Shown here: in pieces, positions 7,055 to 15,689 of the stretch
Layout: each line of letters opens with the position of its first letter
How positions within the stretch are numbered: the stretch's first letter is position 1
Source: JAYZBC01 sp036339375
GTDB taxonomy: Bacteria > Pseudomonadota > Alphaproteobacteria > MPNO01 > UBA2964
Assembly (NCBI GenBank): GCA_036339375.1
Contig: JAYZBC010000090.1
Span: 1-40,191 of the forward strand
Reading direction: 5' to 3'
DNA: 40,191 nucleotides
Notes under the pieces: generated by a model
Told to the model about the DNA's origin: nothing
The model's input: only the letters and a program-made list of their open reading frames with translations
Database searches by the model: none
Position numbers and translations under genes: made by a program

Positions 7055-8050
7055 ATGACGAACCAATCTTTACCAAATCCACCCATTCGTAGAATTGTCA
7101 CAGGACATGACGAAGCACAAAATGCCGTCGTTACAATGGATGGACCAGCTACCAACCATAAGTGGCCTTCCGATGGGATGAATGTTTCAACCCTTATTTG
7201 GTACGCTGACCAGATGCCCGCCGAAATTTGGTCTAGCGAAGATTTTGGGGCACGTGTTGTGGACCGACAACCAGTTTCACGGGGAACACGAATTTGCGTG
7301 ATCGACTTTCTCCCTGGTGGTCCAGGGATGATGCACCGTACGGACACTGTCGACTATGTTATTTGTCTTAGCGGAGAGATCGACATGGAGTTGGATGAAG
7401 ACGAATTAGTACACATGAAAGAGGGTGACGTCATGGTCCAGCAGGGCACTAATCACTCGTGGATCAACCGGGGAACCGAAACCGCTCGTTTAGGTTTTGT
7501 CCTTATGGATGCAAAGAAAAAGGCAGGGCTCGGTCAAACTTCTCCAGCGCCGTCTTCACCCCACGAAAATATGGGGGCTCCACCGAGCCCACCGATACGA
7601 CGGATCGTCACAACCCACAATAATTCCGGAAAAGCTATCGTTGGAGAAGATGGCTTTGCCTCTAATCACAAATGGTCTGGCCGGGGAATGGTCGCAACGC
7701 TCATTTGGTCTTCAGATGAGTGTCCCGCAGAAATTTGGAAAGGAGAAGATTTTGGGAGCCGGCTAATAGGGACACAACCCCCTAAAAATGGTGCGCGTTT
7801 TACCATTAACGATTATCCCGCCGCCATGCCAGGTCGAATGCACCGTACTGATACCTTAGACATAATATTTTGTTTAAAAGGTGAGATTGATATGGAACTT
7901 GACAACAGCGCTGAGGTGCATTTGAACAAAGGTGATGTCTTAGTTCAGCAAGGGACTAACCATTCCTGGTGGAATAGGGGAAAAGAAACTTGCCGTCTTG
8001 GGATAATCCTAATCGACGCCAAGCCTGGAACTTTGCCTATTACAGCCTGA
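7055..8050 (+). CDS. Two-domain cupin protein formed by internal duplication
   Basis: The 331 residues are two similar cupin domains in tandem, offset by about 170 residues: PPIRRIVT occurs at 9-16 and again at 179-186. Each half has a first histidine in MHRTDT (His94 and His263) followed by an Asp in place of the usual second ligands (Asp100, Asp269). Each also has GEIDMELD and a second-motif histidine in QQGTNHSW (His134, His303). So both halves keep potential metal ligands, in a non-canonical cupin pattern. A Pro/Ser-rich linker (about 160-180) joins them. Bicupins include gentisate-type dioxygenases, but the reaction cannot be read here. An AGGGA ribosome site precedes the ATG. Confidence 0.88.
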   Translation: MTNQSLPNPPIRRIVTGHDEAQNAVVTMDGPATNHKWPSDGMNVSTLIWYADQMPAEIWSSEDFGARVVDRQPVSRGTRICVIDFLPGGPGMMHRTDTVDYVICLSGEIDMELDEDELVHMKEGDVMVQQGTNHSWINRGTETARLGFVLMDAKKKAGLGQTSPAPSSPHENMGAPPSPPIRRIVTTHNNSGKAIVGEDGFASNHKWSGRGMVATLIWSSDECPAEIWKGEDFGSRLIGTQPPKNGARFTINDYPAAMPGRMHRTDTLDIIFCLKGEIDMELDNSAEVHLNKGDVLVQQGTNHSWWNRGKETCRLGIILIDAKPGTLPITA

Positions 8051-8076
8051 AAAGGAGTTTTTTAAGTTTTCATGGC

Positions 8077-8922
8077 CTATAGAATTGTAGTCGAAATGGC
8101 AGGTATTGTTATACAAAGCAGTTCCGTTTGTACATCAACTGCAAAAGAAGCGGGTTCCCCTGACGCCAACTCGATAGCGGTGTGCCGCTTGTAGGTTTTA
8201 CGCCTACACCTGCCACTACCTTTTATAACAAAGATAATTCGGAGGTGATTAATCCCTGCGGGCAAGCTACTTCTACCAGGCGTCAACTGGAATATGGTTA
8301 CTTCCGTAAGACGGTCTGAAAACCGCCCTAAATCCTTCTGCCGAATACCCCGCACAGTACCATTCCGCCAAGAAAAATTAAAAGGTTTCATAATCACCGG
8401 TTCGCTATAGCGGGGGGATGGAAAATTCAAAGGCATCCCTGTCAGGTGCTGCCAAATCGCCGCGTAACCGTCCAGGTTCCTTTTACCGTTACCGCGAGTA
8501 CGCTGGAAAACGCCATTTTTAAACATCCCAAATTCGCCAAGTTCATCATATGCTCGGTTAACTTCGTCGCGATTGAGATACCCTTTTCCGCTTGCACCAC
8601 CAAATTGTAACACCATTACTTTACGTTCAGGTCCTTCTTGCGGCCCATAATGAAGGCCTTCAGGGAAATAGCCAACCTCTCCCCGATCAAGCGTCTTTCC
8701 AGGAGCAATAGGAACGCTACCTGAAATACAATAACGGATTTGATCCCACGGATGGCGATGCCGCGGTGAAAAAAATTCTGCACTCTCGCGTCCCATGTGC
8801 AAACCATAGTTTTCGGGGCTGGAGGGTTCGCCCTCTATAAGACGTTTGATCAATATTTTACCCTTACGATGACGCAGTTGATTGCCACGCCACCTATTTT
8901 CTGATGCCTGGACTATTTTCAT
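8077..8922 (-). CDS. Cupin-domain protein
   Basis: This 281-residue protein has an N-terminal cupin motif in which SPRHRHPWDQIRYCISG supplies His55, His57 and Gln61, and the second motif GEVGYFPEGLHYGPQ supplies His91. The C-terminal half (about 165-281) looks like a second, degenerate beta-barrel domain without an obvious HxH set. A very strong Shine-Dalgarno AAGGAGG lies just before the ATG, suggesting good expression. The gene is convergent with the bicupin gene (26-bp gap). A role in handling the same substrate is plausible by context only. The family is confident, the function unknown. Confidence 0.83.
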   Translation of the reverse strand: MKIVQASENRWRGNQLRHRKGKILIKRLIEGEPSSPENYGLHMGRESAEFFSPRHRHPWDQIRYCISGSVPIAPGKTLDRGEVGYFPEGLHYGPQEGPERKVMVLQFGGASGKGYLNRDEVNRAYDELGEFGMFKNGVFQRTRGNGKRNLDGYAAIWQHLTGMPLNFPSPRYSEPVIMKPFNFSWRNGTVRGIRQKDLGRFSDRLTEVTIFQLTPGRSSLPAGINHLRIIFVIKGSGRCRRKTYKRHTAIELASGEPASFAVDVQTELLCITIPAISTTIL

Positions 8923-9302
8923 GGGTCCTCCTTACACAGGAAAAGAACTTTAACGGGAACCGACACAACCCTGCAACCAATTCCCTACATGCAGGGGCTC
9001 AAAAACAATTAGTTATCCAGTGAAATATTTTTTAAATTTGGCAATAGGAAAAAGGAGAAAACAAAGCGTTAACATAAAAAATTTGCAAAATATTTTTTAA
9101 TCAAAAATTCGGCTTATTTTGGATAACTCTACTTACATGCATTGATAGTAGTTCCGACCAGAACAAAAATCCTTTCCAAATGAATACTCCTAATCAATAA
9201 CGTTTTATGTTATTGTCGATCAACCTGACGTTTTTTTTATTTTCCATTTTCTGGAAAATTATTATAAACCTTGGCTTTGGAAAATCATTTTGGCAGATTA
9301 CT

Positions 9303-9575
9303 GTGACATTTTTTCAAAAATTTCTTATTCATACAGCAAGAAAATTCGCAAGTGACCCGCGGGTACAAAAGAAAGCGAAAGAAACTTTTCATGAAGAGTT
9401 AAAGCCACGCGCTATTAAGGCTTGGGAAGAAGTAAAACCTCGTATAAAAAAAACCCAAGCTGATATTAAGAAAATCGTTAAAGAAACCAATCCCAGCCAA
9501 GACCCCCAAAAATTTGCAAAAAAAACAGCAAAGCGCGTTCTTAATGAACTGAAAGACGTAGTGAAGAAACGTTGA
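9303..9575 (+). CDS. Small basic protein, hypothetical
   Basis: From a GTG at 9303 this frame gives 90 residues, very rich in Lys/Arg (KKR at the C-terminus) and predicted mostly helical, with repeated Pro-Arg/Lys steps (LKPRAIKAWEEVKPRIKK). The ASDPRVQKKAKETF pattern is of a type I associate with small alphaproteobacterial proteins of unknown function. The frame stays open upstream to an ATG at 9207, which would add 32 mostly hydrophobic residues. Neither start has a clear ribosome site, and I prefer the GTG because the basic part begins there. It is convergent with aapP (25 bp). No function can be assigned; a nucleic-acid or membrane-surface role would be a guess. Confidence 0.6.
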   Translation: MTFFQKFLIHTARKFASDPRVQKKAKETFHEELKPRAIKAWEEVKPRIKKTQADIKKIVKETNPSQDPQKFAKKTAKRVLNELKDVVKKR

Positions 9576-9600
9576 TTTTTATTTCACGCCTGTAAAATGC

Positions 9601-10371
9601 CTATTGCGAAAGAATTTGGCTTAAAAACAACTTAGTTCTTTCATTCTGCGGGTTATTAAAAAATTCTTGGGGTGGGTTTTGTTCTATAATCTCACCCTCA
9701 TCCATGAATATAACTTTATCAGCAACGCGATTGGCAAACCCCATTTCGTGAGTAACAACGAGCATGGTCATACCTGTCTCCGCGAGTTCTATCATCGTAT
9801 CTAGAACCTCTTTAATCATTTCTGGATCCAGGGCAGAAGTCGGTTCATCAAAAAGCATAATTTTTGGTTGCATACAAAGTGCGCGGGCAATTGCCACTCT
9901 TTGTTGTTGGCCCCCCGATAATTGCCCTGGAAATTTTTGAACTTGTTCCGGAATTTTTACCCTTTTTAAATATTCCATTGCCAATGTCTCAGCAGCCGCC
10001 TTCGGCATTTTGCGCACCCAAGTTAAGGCAAGTGTACAATTTTCTAAAACAGTCAGATGGGGAAAGAGATTGAATGACTGAAAAACCATCCCCACTTCAC
10101 GACGTACAGCGTCAATATTTTTTAGATCATGGGTCAACTCAGTGCCATTAACTATAATTCTACCTTCCTGATGTTCTTCAAGTCTGTTTATGCATCGGAT
10201 TAACGTGGACTTACCACTTCCGGAGGGTCCACATACAACAATCTTTTCACCCTGCAAAACAGTTAAATTTATGTCCCGCAACACATGAAAACTTCCAAAC
10301 CATTTATTTAAGGAAGTAATTTCAATAACAGCCGGATTATCTTCCGATTTTATTTCGTTAGATTTCGACAT
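9601..10371 (-). CDS. aapP: General L-amino acid ABC transporter, ATP-binding protein AapP
   Basis: This 256-residue ATPase of the polar amino-acid uptake family energises the AapQM permease from the cytosolic side. Walker A is GPSGSGKST (48-56), the Q-loop is in VFQSFN (about 97-102), the ABC signature is LSGGQQQR (151-158), and Walker B is IMLFDEP (171-177) with catalytic Glu176. The H-loop histidine is in VVTHEMGF. Length and motifs match GlnQ/AapP proteins. It is the last gene of aapJQMP, 11 bp after aapM. Assignment to Aap rather than Gln or His systems rests on the two unusually long permeases upstream. Confidence 0.96.
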   Translation of the reverse strand: MSKSNEIKSEDNPAVIEITSLNKWFGSFHVLRDINLTVLQGEKIVVCGPSGSGKSTLIRCINRLEEHQEGRIIVNGTELTHDLKNIDAVRREVGMVFQSFNLFPHLTVLENCTLALTWVRKMPKAAAETLAMEYLKRVKIPEQVQKFPGQLSGGQQQRVAIARALCMQPKIMLFDEPTSALDPEMIKEVLDTMIELAETGMTMLVVTHEMGFANRVADKVIFMDEGEIIEQNPPQEFFNNPQNERTKLFLSQILSQ

Positions 10372-10382
10372 GGCTCCAAATT

Positions 10383-11495
10383 CTAATCATTGTTGGGATC
10401 AAGTCGCTTTTCCAAGTTTATGGAATAACGAGACATGGAAAAACAGATAACAAAGAAAAATATCGCCGCCAACAAGAAACTTTCATGATCCACCTTCCCC
10501 ATCCAATCAGGATTAGTTTGCAAGACACGGGCCTGTCCAAGAATGTCAAAAAGACCAATAATGATAACCAAAGTTGTGTCTTTGAAAAGGCCTATAAATG
10601 TATTTACAATTCCAGGAATAGAGATTTTTAATGCTTGAGGAAGGATGATTAGACGCATGGATTGCCAGTACCCAAGCCCCATCGCCTGGGCGGCTTCATA
10701 CTGCCCGTTTGGAATTGCTTGCAAACCCCCTCTGATGACTTCTGCCATATAGGCTGATGCAAATAGTGTTATCATGATCATTACTCGCACCAGTTGGTCT
10801 AAGGATACCTCGGGGGGAAGAAATAACTGAACAATTATAATCGCTACAAAAAGCAATGTAATAAGAGGCACACCGCGGATAAACTCTATAAATGTTACTG
10901 AAAGTATGCGAACTGCCGGCAGCTTTGAACGGCGCCCTAGGGCTAAAAGAATCCCAATTGGAAGCGACAAAACAATGCCAGAAAGTCCTGCAACCAGATT
11001 GAGCATAAAACCACCAAATTTATCTGTGGTAACGCCTTCAAGACCGAAACCGCCTAAGAGTAAAAATGCCGCGATTACTGGATATAATACGGAAAACCAT
11101 CGACCATATTTGCCATAGGGCAAATTATCAAACAAGACATATGCTAAAGCAGGTACAATTAAAATTATTGAGAGATTTACACGCCAATATGCACTTGCTG
11201 GATAGAAACCATATAAAAATTGATTTATGCGTTGGTCGAGCCACGCCCAACATGCACCATCAGTCGTGCAGTCCTTCCCTACATTCCCTTTAAAATCCGC
11301 ACTAAAGATTGCCCAATCTAATAACGGCGGTAGAACAATCCATAGCACATAAATGGAAAGCAGCGTCAAAAAAGTATTAATATAACCGCCAAATAAATTT
11401 TGGCGCATCCATCCGATAATACCGACCGTGTTAGCTGGAGGAGGCCTCGGTTTGTTCTTTGGGTTTAGATTGGTATTAGGCATGTTCATCGTCAC
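10383..11495 (-). CDS. aapM: General L-amino acid ABC transporter, permease AapM
   Basis: This 370-residue inner-membrane permease has the conserved HisM-type membrane domain in its C-terminal two thirds. The EAA loop, EAAQAMGLGYWQSMRLIILPQAL (about 267-289), contacts the ATPase. The long N-terminal part, with extra membrane spans and a loop containing two cysteines (CTTDGACW), is typical of AapM and not of the shorter glutamine permeases. The start codon overlaps the aapQ stop by 4 bp (ATGA), indicating translational coupling. ATGs at codons 1, 3 and 5 make the exact start uncertain by a few residues. It forms the translocation pore with AapQ. Confidence 0.95.
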   Translation of the reverse strand: MTMNMPNTNLNPKNKPRPPPANTVGIIGWMRQNLFGGYINTFLTLLSIYVLWIVLPPLLDWAIFSADFKGNVGKDCTTDGACWAWLDQRINQFLYGFYPASAYWRVNLSIILIVPALAYVLFDNLPYGKYGRWFSVLYPVIAAFLLLGGFGLEGVTTDKFGGFMLNLVAGLSGIVLSLPIGILLALGRRSKLPAVRILSVTFIEFIRGVPLITLLFVAIIIVQLFLPPEVSLDQLVRVMIMITLFASAYMAEVIRGGLQAIPNGQYEAAQAMGLGYWQSMRLIILPQALKISIPGIVNTFIGLFKDTTLVIIIGLFDILGQARVLQTNPDWMGKVDHESFLLAAIFFFVICFSMSRYSINLEKRLDPNND

Positions 11496-12712
11496 CTTTC
11501 AACCAATTCAATTTTTTTATTGTACCAGTTCATGAAAGCGGATGTCATTAAGCTCAGCGTCAGATAAAAAACCATAAAAATAGAAATCACTTCCAAGGCC
11601 TGACCACTTTGGTTTAATACCGTATCCCCTATAGAGACAATATCCTGATAGCCAATGGCGACCGCAAGTGAGGAATTTTTGGTTAAATTGAGATATTGGC
11701 TGGTTAATGGAGGAATGATCACCCGAAGAGCCTGAGGAAAAACAATTTTCCGCATCGTCACATTGGGCCTCAAACCCAAAGCTCGAGCAGCTTCTTTCTG
11801 ACCTTGAGAAACCGACAAAATACCAGAGCGAACGATCTCGGAGATGAATGCAGCTGTATAGGTAGAAAGGGCGAGCCAAAGGGCAACCAATTCGGGTGTG
11901 ACATTAAAACCACCCCTTAGGTTAAAGCGGCCTCGGGTTGGGGAGTTAAATTCAATTGGCTGACCAATAATCAAATATACTATAAAAGGCAACAATAGGA
12001 TAAGAGTTACTGCTACAATACCGACCGGGAAAATCTTACCCGTTTTCTCCTGTCTTATTCTGGACCACCATTTGATACAATATGTTGCCAGAATTCCAGT
12101 TACCAGAGCCACTAGTACTATGGCTGAACCGTCTTCAAATACTGGTGATGGCAGCCTTACGCCACGATTATTAAGAAAAATTGAGTCTCCAATCGAAAAG
12201 CTTTCACGGACCTTCGGCAGAGCGAGCAAAACAACCCACCAAAAAATGATTTGGAGAAGAACAGGGACATTTCTAATAAATTCCACGTAAACGGTGACAA
12301 GACGGCTTATTAAAAAATTGTTGGATAAACGCAAGATGCCCGCCATAAAACCAATAATCGTCGCGGCAATGACACCCAAGATCGCTACCAAAATTGTATT
12401 TAACCCACCAATTACAATAGCCTTGCCATAGGTGGAAGTAGACGAATAATCGATTAGACGTTGATTTATATCGAAAGAAGCAGTGTCAACTAAGAATCCA
12501 TACCCAGAGGCCAATCCTGCACTTTCCAAATTTTTGACTGTGTTCGAAACAATAAAACCAATAAATAGGGCTACCCCAAAAATTAACGCACATTGAAAGA
12601 TCACCCCACGCCAGCGTTCGTTAGTCCAAAGTCTAACAATTTTCAACTCTGTCTTTTTTTTAGGCTCTCCGGTTTGCTCCAAAATAGAACCTCTAGAAAA
12701 CCACAGAGACAC
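11492..12712 (-). CDS. aapQ: General L-amino acid ABC transporter, permease AapQ
   Basis: This 406-residue inner-membrane permease pairs with AapM. The EAA loop KEAARALGLRPNVTMRKIVFPQAL lies near 311-334, followed by PPLTSQYLNLTKNSSLAVAIGY, a hallmark of AapQ/BztB permeases. A region of about 100 residues between the early spans and the conserved domain makes it longer than ordinary amino-acid permeases, as expected for the family. The annotated start is GTG at 12712, immediately after a run of G's that also forms one arm of the aapJ-aapQ hairpin. A TTG about 10 codons further in, with AGAGGT upstream, is an alternative. Co-transcribed with aapJ. Confidence 0.95.
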   Translation of the reverse strand: MSLWFSRGSILEQTGEPKKKTELKIVRLWTNERWRGVIFQCALIFGVALFIGFIVSNTVKNLESAGLASGYGFLVDTASFDINQRLIDYSSTSTYGKAIVIGGLNTILVAILGVIAATIIGFMAGILRLSNNFLISRLVTVYVEFIRNVPVLLQIIFWWVVLLALPKVRESFSIGDSIFLNNRGVRLPSPVFEDGSAIVLVALVTGILATYCIKWWSRIRQEKTGKIFPVGIVAVTLILLLPFIVYLIIGQPIEFNSPTRGRFNLRGGFNVTPELVALWLALSTYTAAFISEIVRSGILSVSQGQKEAARALGLRPNVTMRKIVFPQALRVIIPPLTSQYLNLTKNSSLAVAIGYQDIVSIGDTVLNQSGQALEVISIFMVFYLTLSLMTSAFMNWYNKKIELVER

Positions 12713-12742
12713 CCCCCCCTGATGCTTTTCTGCACCGGGGGG
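12713..12742 (-). promoter_or_regulatory. Intercistronic GC hairpin between aapJ and aapQ
   Basis: In the aapJ-to-aapQ transcript, CCCCCC (742-737 of the 12-kb block) and GGTGC pair with GCATC and GGGGGG around an AGAAAA loop, with a single-base bulge and one G-T pair. The 3' arm is the G-run that directly precedes the GTG start of aapQ, so the hairpin can hide the ribosome binding site. Such hairpins after binding-protein genes commonly protect the upstream mRNA and lower permease expression. There is no T-tract, so full termination is unlikely. Confidence 0.6.
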
Positions 12743-12759
12743 AATGTTTCCTTGGGTAT

Positions 12760-13776
12760 TTAACGAATTGGCGGAGCGTAGAGAATTCCGCCATCCTTGT
12801 AGAGGGCATTAAGTCCGCGGGACAAACCCAACGGTGTTTTAGCCCCAACATACTTTTCAAAAATCTCAGCATAATTTCCTTCAGAAGCAATAGCCCGCAC
12901 CGCCCAACTGGCATCGAGTCCGAGCATTTTACCCATAGAACCTTCAGTGCCGAGCATCCGCTTTACTTCCGGGTTCTTTGAACCCTTCACTTTCGCTGCA
13001 ACATTGGCCTTAGTCACTCCCAACTCTTCTGCAACGATTAGAGCATTGAGGACCCATCTCCCAATATCTGCCCACTGATCATCACCTTGCCTAACAACCG
13101 GTCCAAGGGGTTCCTTAGAGATAATTTCCGGAAAGACCATGTGTTTGTTGGCGTCTTTAAAAGTACTTTTCGTCGCAGCAAGACCAGATGCGTCTGTGGT
13201 GTACACGTCGCAACGCTCTGATAAATACCCTTTCCGTGCTTCCGAATTTGTTTCAATAGGTACGGGCTCATATTTCATCTTATTTGAACGGAAAAAATCC
13301 GCCAAATTAAGCTCCGTTGTTGTACCCGTTTGAATACAAATTGAGGCCCCATTTAGCTCTTTCGCACTTTTGATTCCAAGTGATTTTCGACCAATAAAAC
13401 CTTGTCCGTCATAGTAACTTACTCCGAGAAAGGTAAATCCGAGATCTACGTCACGGGAAAATGTCCAGGTTGTATTACGCGATAAAACATCAATTTCACC
13501 GGAAGCAAGTGCAGGAAATCTAGTTTTACCCGTTAGATTCACATATTTCACCTTATCAGGGTTTCCAAGAACCGCAGCAGCAAGTGCACGGCAATAAGCT
13601 ACATCGAACCCTCGCCAATTTCCTTTGTCATCTGTATAGGCGAATCCGGCTAATCCGGTATTAATTCCACATTGAAGATGACCACGCTTTTTAACATCGT
13701 TAAGCGTTCCCGCGTTCGCTGTACCAGCTAAAAATACAAGGCCAACACAAACCAAAATTAATTTAAAAATCCTCAT
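12760..13776 (-). CDS. aapJ: General L-amino acid ABC transporter, periplasmic binding protein AapJ
   Basis: This 338-residue substrate-binding protein is first in the operon. The N-terminus is a clear Sec signal peptide: basic start MRIFK, a hydrophobic core, and cleavage likely after TANA at residue 22. The mature part shows the family-3 binding-protein pattern. It includes LQCGINTGLAGFAY, DDKGNWRGFDVAYCRALAAAV and LASGEIDVLSRNTTWTFSRD, all typical of AapJ/BztA proteins, which bind many L-amino acids. An AAGGGAG ribosome site precedes the ATG. The 116-bp gap to gatB must hold the operon promoter. Expected to be the most highly expressed gene of the system. Confidence 0.96.
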   Translation of the reverse strand: MRIFKLILVCVGLVFLAGTANAGTLNDVKKRGHLQCGINTGLAGFAYTDDKGNWRGFDVAYCRALAAAVLGNPDKVKYVNLTGKTRFPALASGEIDVLSRNTTWTFSRDVDLGFTFLGVSYYDGQGFIGRKSLGIKSAKELNGASICIQTGTTTELNLADFFRSNKMKYEPVPIETNSEARKGYLSERCDVYTTDASGLAATKSTFKDANKHMVFPEIISKEPLGPVVRQGDDQWADIGRWVLNALIVAEELGVTKANVAAKVKGSKNPEVKRMLGTEGSMGKMLGLDASWAVRAIASEGNYAEIFEKYVGAKTPLGLSRGLNALYKDGGILYAPPIR

Positions 13777-13892
13777 TTTGACTTTCTCCCTTATTATTTA
13801 TGTAAATTCCAAATAAAACGAAAACAAACGATCTTAAAAATTCGGTTTATACTTAACAATCCTGCTTAATATTAAACTTTAAGTGAAACAAT

Positions 13893-15356
13893 CTATTCGG
13901 CAAGCCTTTTTCGAAGAATTTTGTTTACCGTTTGTGGATTTGCACGACCTTTGGTGGCCTGCATCACCTGCCCCACAAACCAACCAAGAACTTTTTCGTT
14001 TCCAGATCTAAATTGTTCTACTTGCTTGCTCCCCCTTTCAAGGACTTCTTTTATGATATCTTCTAGCTCACTAAAATCTGAAACTTGTTTAAGCCCTTTT
14101 TCATCTACTATTAACGCGGCGTCTTTTCCACTTTCAACCATAATAGCAAAAACGTCTTTAGCTATTCTCCCTGAAATGATGCCTTCTGAAATAAGCCCTA
14201 CCAAATCACCAAGTTGGGTTGCTGTGATAGGAGCGTTTGCAATATCAAGATCATTTTTGTTCAAATATCCAAACAAATCGCTTGTCACCCAGTTTGCAAC
14301 TAATTTTGCATCCTGTCCCTGCGCAGCTTTTTCAAAAAATTCTGCCACATTCCGTTCAACTACAAGGACACCAGCATCATATTCCGAAAGACCGAGATCA
14401 GAAATAAATCTTTGTTTTTTTTGATCCGGAAGTTCCGGCAAAGTCGATCGAATTTCTTCCACAAATTCCTCAGAAATTGTAAGAGGCAGCAAATCTGGAT
14501 CAGGAAAATAACGGTAGTCATGCGCTTCCTCTTTGGATCGCATTGGCCGCGTTATCCCCTTATTTGCGTCAAACAATCGTGTTTCTTGTTTTACAATTTT
14601 ACCGTCTTCGAGAAGGTCAATTTGGCGCCTCGCCTCATAATCAATGGCTTGAGCTGCAAAACGAATGGAATTGACATTTTTAATCTCACAACGCGTCGCG
14701 AGCGGATCATCGGGTACACGAACAGATACGTTAGCATCACAACGCATACTCCCTTGTTCCATGTTCCCATCACACGTTCCTAGATAGCGTAAAATTCCTC
14801 GGAGCTTTGTGAGATAAGCAACCACCTCGTTTGCCGACCGTAAATCGGGTTCGGAAACAATCTCCATAAGCGCAACACCGGAACGGTTCAAATCCACACA
14901 GGTACTTTTTGGTTCGATGTCATGTATACTTTTTCCTGCGTCTTGTTCGAGATGTATTCGTGTAATACCCACAATACGGGTTTCACCGTCGTCCAAATCC
15001 AAAACAATTTGTCCTTTACCAACAATGGGTTTATCAAATTGAGAAATTTGATAGCCTTGTGGAAGATCAGGATAAAAGTAATTTTTTCGGTCAAATACAG
15101 AAAACAAATTAATTTGAGCGTTGATTCCTAGCCCTGTCCGAACCGCCTGTTCAATCGCTTTTTTATTTATGACAGGAAGCATTCCCGGCATAGCGGCATC
15201 AATCAACGACACTTGATTATTTGGTTCTGCACCGAAAGCGGTAGATGCCCCTGAAAAAAGTTTAGAATTTGTAATTACCTGAGCATGAACTTCCAATCCA
15301 ATTACAACTTCCCAAGCCTTTTTCTGCCCTACAATTAAATTTTTGGTTTCTTTCAT
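13893..15356 (-). CDS. gatB: Aspartyl/glutamyl-tRNA amidotransferase subunit B
   Basis: This 487-residue GatB is the kinase/amidation subunit of GatCAB. It activates Glu-tRNA(Gln) or Asp-tRNA(Asn) and amidates it with ammonia channelled from GatA. The GatB hallmarks EVVIGLEVHAQ, KNYFYPDLPQGYQISQFDKPI and MRCDANVSVR are present, and the YqeY-like tRNA-binding tail (about 400-487) is intact. The open frame extends 24 codons upstream, but I place the start at 15356. There the protein begins MKETKNLIV, the ATG overlaps the preceding stop as ATGA, and the length fits the family. It is the distal gene of gatC-gatA-x-gatB. Confidence 0.97.
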   Translation of the reverse strand: MKETKNLIVGQKKAWEVVIGLEVHAQVITNSKLFSGASTAFGAEPNNQVSLIDAAMPGMLPVINKKAIEQAVRTGLGINAQINLFSVFDRKNYFYPDLPQGYQISQFDKPIVGKGQIVLDLDDGETRIVGITRIHLEQDAGKSIHDIEPKSTCVDLNRSGVALMEIVSEPDLRSANEVVAYLTKLRGILRYLGTCDGNMEQGSMRCDANVSVRVPDDPLATRCEIKNVNSIRFAAQAIDYEARRQIDLLEDGKIVKQETRLFDANKGITRPMRSKEEAHDYRYFPDPDLLPLTISEEFVEEIRSTLPELPDQKKQRFISDLGLSEYDAGVLVVERNVAEFFEKAAQGQDAKLVANWVTSDLFGYLNKNDLDIANAPITATQLGDLVGLISEGIISGRIAKDVFAIMVESGKDAALIVDEKGLKQVSDFSELEDIIKEVLERGSKQVEQFRSGNEKVLGWFVGQVMQATKGRANPQTVNKILRKRLAE

Positions 15357-15673
15357 CCAGTGCCTCTTTGCACTGCCATTGCAGCAAACAGTGTCAACAG
15401 CGCATAAATGCACGATCTTGTAAACCAAACTCTTGTTAACCGTTTCCTATAATCCTGCTTCATCTTTTCACGCCCCATCATACTGTCGGCGGTCCCTAAA
15501 GACCCTTCAAATCGGGGTTGGGCCTCCCTGTGTATTTCAAATACAGCGTAAGCCTGAACCAACGCAGCAGCACAAAACGCAAAAAAACCTCCAGAATTTG
15601 TAAACGTAAAATATTCATAACCAATCAATCCGAGGCCTATATGGATGAGGACATACCAAAAGTGAAAGCGCAT
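15353..15673 (-). CDS. Small membrane protein between gatA and gatB, hypothetical
   Basis: This 106-residue protein has two or three hydrophobic segments (about 5-25, 28-47 and 84-102) and a charged middle loop (EIHREAQPRFEG to KQDYRKRLTR). The ribosome site GAGGAA lies 8 nt before the ATG. The gene starts 16 bp after gatA, and its stop overlaps the gatB start by 4 bp, so it is translated within the amidotransferase operon. I do not recognise the family. GatCAB is a soluble three-subunit enzyme and no membrane partner is part of its known chemistry, so this is either an operon hitchhiker or a lineage-specific accessory. Confidence 0.75.
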   Translation of the reverse strand: MRFHFWYVLIHIGLGLIGYEYFTFTNSGGFFAFCAAALVQAYAVFEIHREAQPRFEGSLGTADSMMGREKMKQDYRKRLTRVWFTRSCIYALLTLFAAMAVQRGTG

Positions 15674-15689
15674 TAGAAAATGTTCCTCT

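Noticed and set aside
13921..14424. 167-residue plus-strand open frame inside gatB
   Set aside because: Exact antisense of gatB. Ser/Cys-rich composition is typical of a shadow frame.
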